DNA of 8,168 bases, from NCBI GenBank assembly GCA_900549065.1, contig URNC01000095.1:1-8168 (forward strand), written 5' to 3'. A program made the translations under genes and the position numbers. The notes under the pieces are model-generated. The model was not told the DNA's origin, searched no databases, and was given only the letters and a program-made list of their open reading frames with translations. Shown piece by piece: positions 5,645 through 8,168 of the stretch. Within the stretch, counting starts at the first letter, position 1. Each line of letters begins with the position of its first letter. This stretch comes from an uncultured Collinsella sp. GTDB lineage: Bacteria; Actinomycetota; Coriobacteriia; Coriobacteriales; Coriobacteriaceae.

Positions 5645-6123
5645 GCCACGCATCGTCAGATCGCATCCCCCTATCTGGGCCGCGTTTTCCCAACGACCAC
5701 GCCAACGGAAAGCGCGTCCTAGCCTGGACGCTCAAAACGGGATGCACTTTCCGGATGGCGGGCCTGGCGGAAAGCGTGTCCCGGAATCCAGTCTCAGAGC
5801 TGGACAGGCTTTCCGGCTAAGTCCTTCAGCGGAAACCGCATCCCGGAATAAACACTCAAACTGGGATGCGCTTTCCAAACGACCGGCCAGCGGAAAACGC
5901 ATCCCATTCTGAGGCATGATTCCGGGACACAGCTTCCGGTTGAGGGCCGATCCGGAAAGCGCATCCCACTCCGGGACTGGATTCCGGGACGTAGTTTCCG
6001 CCGAGGGCCCAAAAAGGAAAGCACATCCCGTTCTGAGTGCCAATTCTGGGATGTAATTTCTGCCGAGGGCTCCAAAGGGAAAACGCATCCCATTCTGAGC
6101 GCCAAATCCGGGACGCAGTTTCC
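5645..6123. repeat. Array of eight 46-bp hairpin units at 62-bp period, orientation flips mid-array
   Basis: Units lie at 5645-5690 (left arm decayed), 5707-5752, 5769-5814, 5831-5876, 5892-5937, 5954-5999, 6016-6061 and 6078-6123. Each is 46 bases, with 16-base linkers except one of 15 at 5877-5891. A unit runs GGAAAGCGCATCCC, an 18-base centre, then GGGATGCGCTTTCC or a variant, so it folds as a 14-position stem with a few mismatches. The centres are asymmetric: the last four units carry ATTCTGAG-like then CAATTCC-like sequence, while the first four carry the reverse complement. Orientation thus switches at the 15-base linker. The array fills the space between two convergent genes, as REP/BIME elements do. 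It may end or protect transcripts, bind a protein, or be moved by a REP-type transposase encoded elsewhere; these roles are inference. Confidence 0.92.
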
Positions 6124-6140
6124 GTATGCGGAGGCGCTCC

Positions 6141-6176
6141 AAACAAAAGGCCCCGACTCGCGATGGGGCCGGGGCC
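6141..6176 (-). terminator. Rho-independent terminator of the xanthine dehydrogenase gene
   Basis: Read on the minus strand, GGCCCC (6170-6165) and GGGGCC (6154-6149) form a stem around a 10-base loop, followed at once by TTTTGTTT (6148-6141). An alternative 7-bp stem, GGCCCCG with CGGGGCC, uses 6176-6170 and 6155-6149. It lies about 70 bases after the TAG of the xanthine dehydrogenase gene and just outside the palindromic array. Confidence 0.78.
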
Positions 6177-6245
6177 AAAGGCGCAGCATATGCAGTTGAT
6201 GTTGAGCGCGAACAGCCCGTCAACAATGGCTGTCCGCACCCCGCC

Positions 6246-8168
6246 CTACCCGCGGTTGCGGACGCGGCTGTAGGGCGTATCCACCATGGGCAGATTTGGA
6301 CGCAGCTTGCCGTCAAACGCGCGGTAGGCGTTCTGTACGGCGGGCGCCGTGGGGATCGTTGCGATCTCGCCGATGCCCTTGCCGCCATATGCCACAGGCA
6401 GTAGCTCGTCCTTCTCCACGTAAATGGCGTGGATATCCGGAATCTCGGGCGCACGGAACAGTCCGAGCGTACCGTACCTTGCCTGGGGTACACAGTCCTT
6501 GAGCGGCCAGTCCTCGGTAAGCGCATAGCCCATACCCATGAGTACGCCACCTTCGATCTGACCCTGGATGGAGATGGGGTTGACCACCTTGCCGGAATCG
6601 TGCGCGGCATAGACCTCGCTCACGCGGCCGTCGTCGTCCAAAATAACCACATGCGTGGCAAAGCCGTAGCAGATGTGGCTCTTGGGGTTGGGAACATCCG
6701 CACCCAGCTTGTCGGTCGGCTCCAGGTACACGTAGCCAAACTCGCATCCTTCGAGCGCCTTGATGGCGGCCGCGGGATCCTGAGGATGCATACCCTGGCC
6801 GGCGACGAGCTCCTGCGTGTGCAGCTGATAGGCGCGACCGTCGTCGTACTCGATCTTGACGCCGTCGCCATGCGCATTCACGGGAGCGGCGGGCGCAGAC
6901 TTGCCGGCCTCGATGTCAAGCATGGCATCGCGCAGCAGGAAGGCGGCACCGCGCACGGCCTCGCCGGTCACGACCGTCTGACGCGAGCCAGACGTGGTGC
7001 CGGAGTCGGGAGCGTTCTCGGTGGAGCACTCGCCGTTGGCAATGTAGCGAAGCGGCAGACCGCATGCCTCGGCAACGTCCTGCAAAAAGACGGTGTTGCA
7101 GCCCTGGCCGATGTCGGATGTGGCGGCATAGACCACGGCCACGCCGTTCTCGACGCGAATCTTGCAGCGGCCGGCATCGGGCAGGCCAACGCCCACGCCG
7201 GCGTTCTTCATGGCGCAGGCGATACCGGCGTGTCCGGGATGCGCATAGTAGGCATCCTTGACCTCGAGCAGCGTCTCCTTCAGCGCCGTGGAGCAGTCGG
7301 CAATCTGGCCGTTGGGCAAAACCTCGCCCGGATCGATGGCGTTGCGGTAGCGAATCTCCCACGGATCCAGGCCGACCTTCTCTGCCAGCAGGTCAATCAA
7401 GCTCTCGAGCGCAAACTCGGACTGGCAGACGCCAAAGCCACGGTACGCACCGGCGGGCGGATTGTTGGTGTAGTAGCCAAAACCGCGAATGTCGGTGTTC
7501 TGGTACTTGTAGGGGCCGACGGCATGCGTGCAGGCGCGCTCGAGCACCGGGCCGCACAGCGAAGCGTAGGCGCCGGTATCGAAGTTGATCTCGCAGTCCA
7601 GGCCGGTAAAGTTGCCCTCGGCGTCGCAACCCAGCGTAAAGGTACCGTCCATGGCATGACGCTTGGGATGGAACGCGAGCGACTCGGCACGCGTGAGCTT
7701 GCACTTCACAGGACGCTGGAACTTATAGGCAGCAAGCGCGGCCAGGTGCTGGATCGAAACGTCCTCCTTACCGCCAAAGCCGCCGCCCACGAGCATGGTC
7801 TCGACGACCACGCGCTCGGGTTCGCTATCCCAGCCAAACATATGGGCACACTCTTTGCGCGTGTCGTAGGCACCCTGGTCGGTCGACTGCACCTTGACGC
7901 CGTTCTTGTACGGGAAGGCAACGGCGCACTCGGGCTCCAAGAAGGCATGCTCGGTAAAGGGCGTGGCAAAGCGCTGCGTCACGGTAAACGCGCTCTCTGC
8001 CAGCGCCTTGGCGGCGTCGCCGCGCGTCACGTGACGGCTCTGACACACGTTGTCCTTGAGCTCCACCGTGTTGCCGAAGGCAAAGAAGCTGTCATGCAGG
8101 CGCGGGGCATCGGCGGCCCTGGCCTCGACAATGTTGCGCACGGGCTCCAGCGGCTCGTAGTCAATCTT
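6246..8168 (-). CDS. xdh: Xanthine dehydrogenase, molybdenum-binding part (selenium-dependent/XdhD type), 5' end missing
   Basis: The visible 640 residues are the molybdenum-cofactor part of a xanthine dehydrogenase/aldehyde oxidase-family enzyme, which hydroxylates purines such as xanthine in the cytoplasm. Visible landmarks, numbered from the window edge, are GGGFGGKED (128-136), GAYRGFG (240-246), SDIGQGCNTVF, SGSRQTVVTGEAV and GKGIGE near the end, whose glutamate (601) fits the catalytic base. The GGGFGGKEDVSIQH, FHPKRHAMDG and YTNNPPAGAYRGFG wording is closer to the selenium-dependent xanthine dehydrogenase and E. coli XdhD group than to classic XdhA; this is from memory of the family. 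The frame is open to the right edge (first visible codons encode KIDYEPLEP), so the start and any N-terminal [2Fe-2S] domain are outside. A GTG at 8141 is internal, not a start. It ends in TAG at 6246-6248 and is followed by a good terminator. Selenium use cannot be read from this sequence, because the selenium is a cofactor ligand, not selenocysteine. Confidence 0.9.
   Translation of the reverse strand, partial: KIDYEPLEPVRNIVEARAADAPRLHDSFFAFGNTVELKDNVCQSRHVTRGDAAKALAESAFTVTQRFATPFTEHAFLEPECAVAFPYKNGVKVQSTDQGAYDTRKECAHMFGWDSEPERVVVETMLVGGGFGGKEDVSIQHLAALAAYKFQRPVKCKLTRAESLAFHPKRHAMDGTFTLGCDAEGNFTGLDCEINFDTGAYASLCGPVLERACTHAVGPYKYQNTDIRGFGYYTNNPPAGAYRGFGVCQSEFALESLIDLLAEKVGLDPWEIRYRNAIDPGEVLPNGQIADCSTALKETLLEVKDAYYAHPGHAGIACAMKNAGVGVGLPDAGRCKIRVENGVAVVYAATSDIGQGCNTVFLQDVAEACGLPLRYIANGECSTENAPDSGTTSGSRQTVVTGEAVRGAAFLLRDAMLDIEAGKSAPAAPVNAHGDGVKIEYDDGRAYQLHTQELVAGQGMHPQDPAAAIKALEGCEFGYVYLEPTDKLGADVPNPKSHICYGFATHVVILDDDGRVSEVYAAHDSGKVVNPISIQGQIEGGVLMGMGYALTEDWPLKDCVPQARYGTLGLFRAPEIPDIHAIYVEKDELLPVAYGGKGIGEIATIPTAPAVQNAYRAFDGKLRPNLPMVDTPYSRVRNRG

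Noticed and set aside
5645..6123. A CRISPR array with 46-bp repeats and 16-bp spacers.
   Set aside because: The linkers are too short and resemble each other, the units differ at many positions, and their orientation flips within the array.
5732..6610. Long open frames on both strands through the 62-bp array (minus 5732-6610, plus 5070-5912).
   Set aside because: The products are repeats of the array read in different frames, and they overlap the xanthine dehydrogenase or AbiEi-like gene in a shadow frame. The GC-rich repeat simply lacks stop codons.
8139..8141. GTG as the start of the xanthine dehydrogenase gene.
   Set aside because: The frame stays open to the window edge with family-like residues, and this protein family extends well beyond that point at its N-terminus.

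Overview
The window looks like a GC-rich, gene-dense chromosomal segment of a gut actinobacterium. My best guess is Collinsella or another member of the Coriobacteriia, inferred from codon style, the gene families and the abundance of short palindromic repeats; no marker gene proves it. The first 21 bases are not biological: they carry the 19-bp Tn5 mosaic end used in Nextera libraries, so the left edge is a contig end with untrimmed adapter. The right edge cuts through a gene.

Layout from left to right. (1) 44-778, minus: a DEDDh 3'-5' exonuclease with a GTG start. (2) 779-1233: a gap holding a candidate small plus-strand gene (857-1105), interrupted by an in-frame TGA that lies inside a GC-rich hairpin. 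(3) 1234-2529, minus: a DUF4143-type AAA ATPase. (4) 2530-2714: five tandem 23-bp repeats just upstream of that ATPase. (5) 2715-4106, minus: a second ATPase of a different family (archaeal-ATPase/DUF234 type). (6) 4107-4635: a divergent intergenic region with a nearly perfect 56-bp palindrome carrying TATAAT on both strands, then two copies of a 46-bp inverted-repeat element, then an 11-bp tandem duplication. (7) 4636-5634, plus: an AbiEi-like protein with a C-terminal Vsr/DUF559-like nuclease signature. (8) 5645-6123: eight more copies of the same 46-bp element at a 62-bp period, whose orientation flips in mid-array. (9) 6141-6176: a minus-strand rho-independent terminator. (10) 6246-8168, minus: most of the molybdenum subunit of a selenium-dependent-type xanthine dehydrogenase, open at the right edge.

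The genes do not form one obvious pathway. The xanthine dehydrogenase belongs to purine catabolism. The two ATPases and the AbiEi-like protein are accessory families whose C-termini resemble PD-(D/E)XK nucleases, and each ATPase has its own unusual repeat or palindrome at its 5' side, suggesting separate self-contained control rather than one operon. The most interesting structure is the REP/BIME-like family of 46-bp hairpin units (ten copies in about 1.9 kb): arm positions change together in several units, which supports selection for the fold. I see no CRISPR array, rRNA, tRNA, integrase or transposase.
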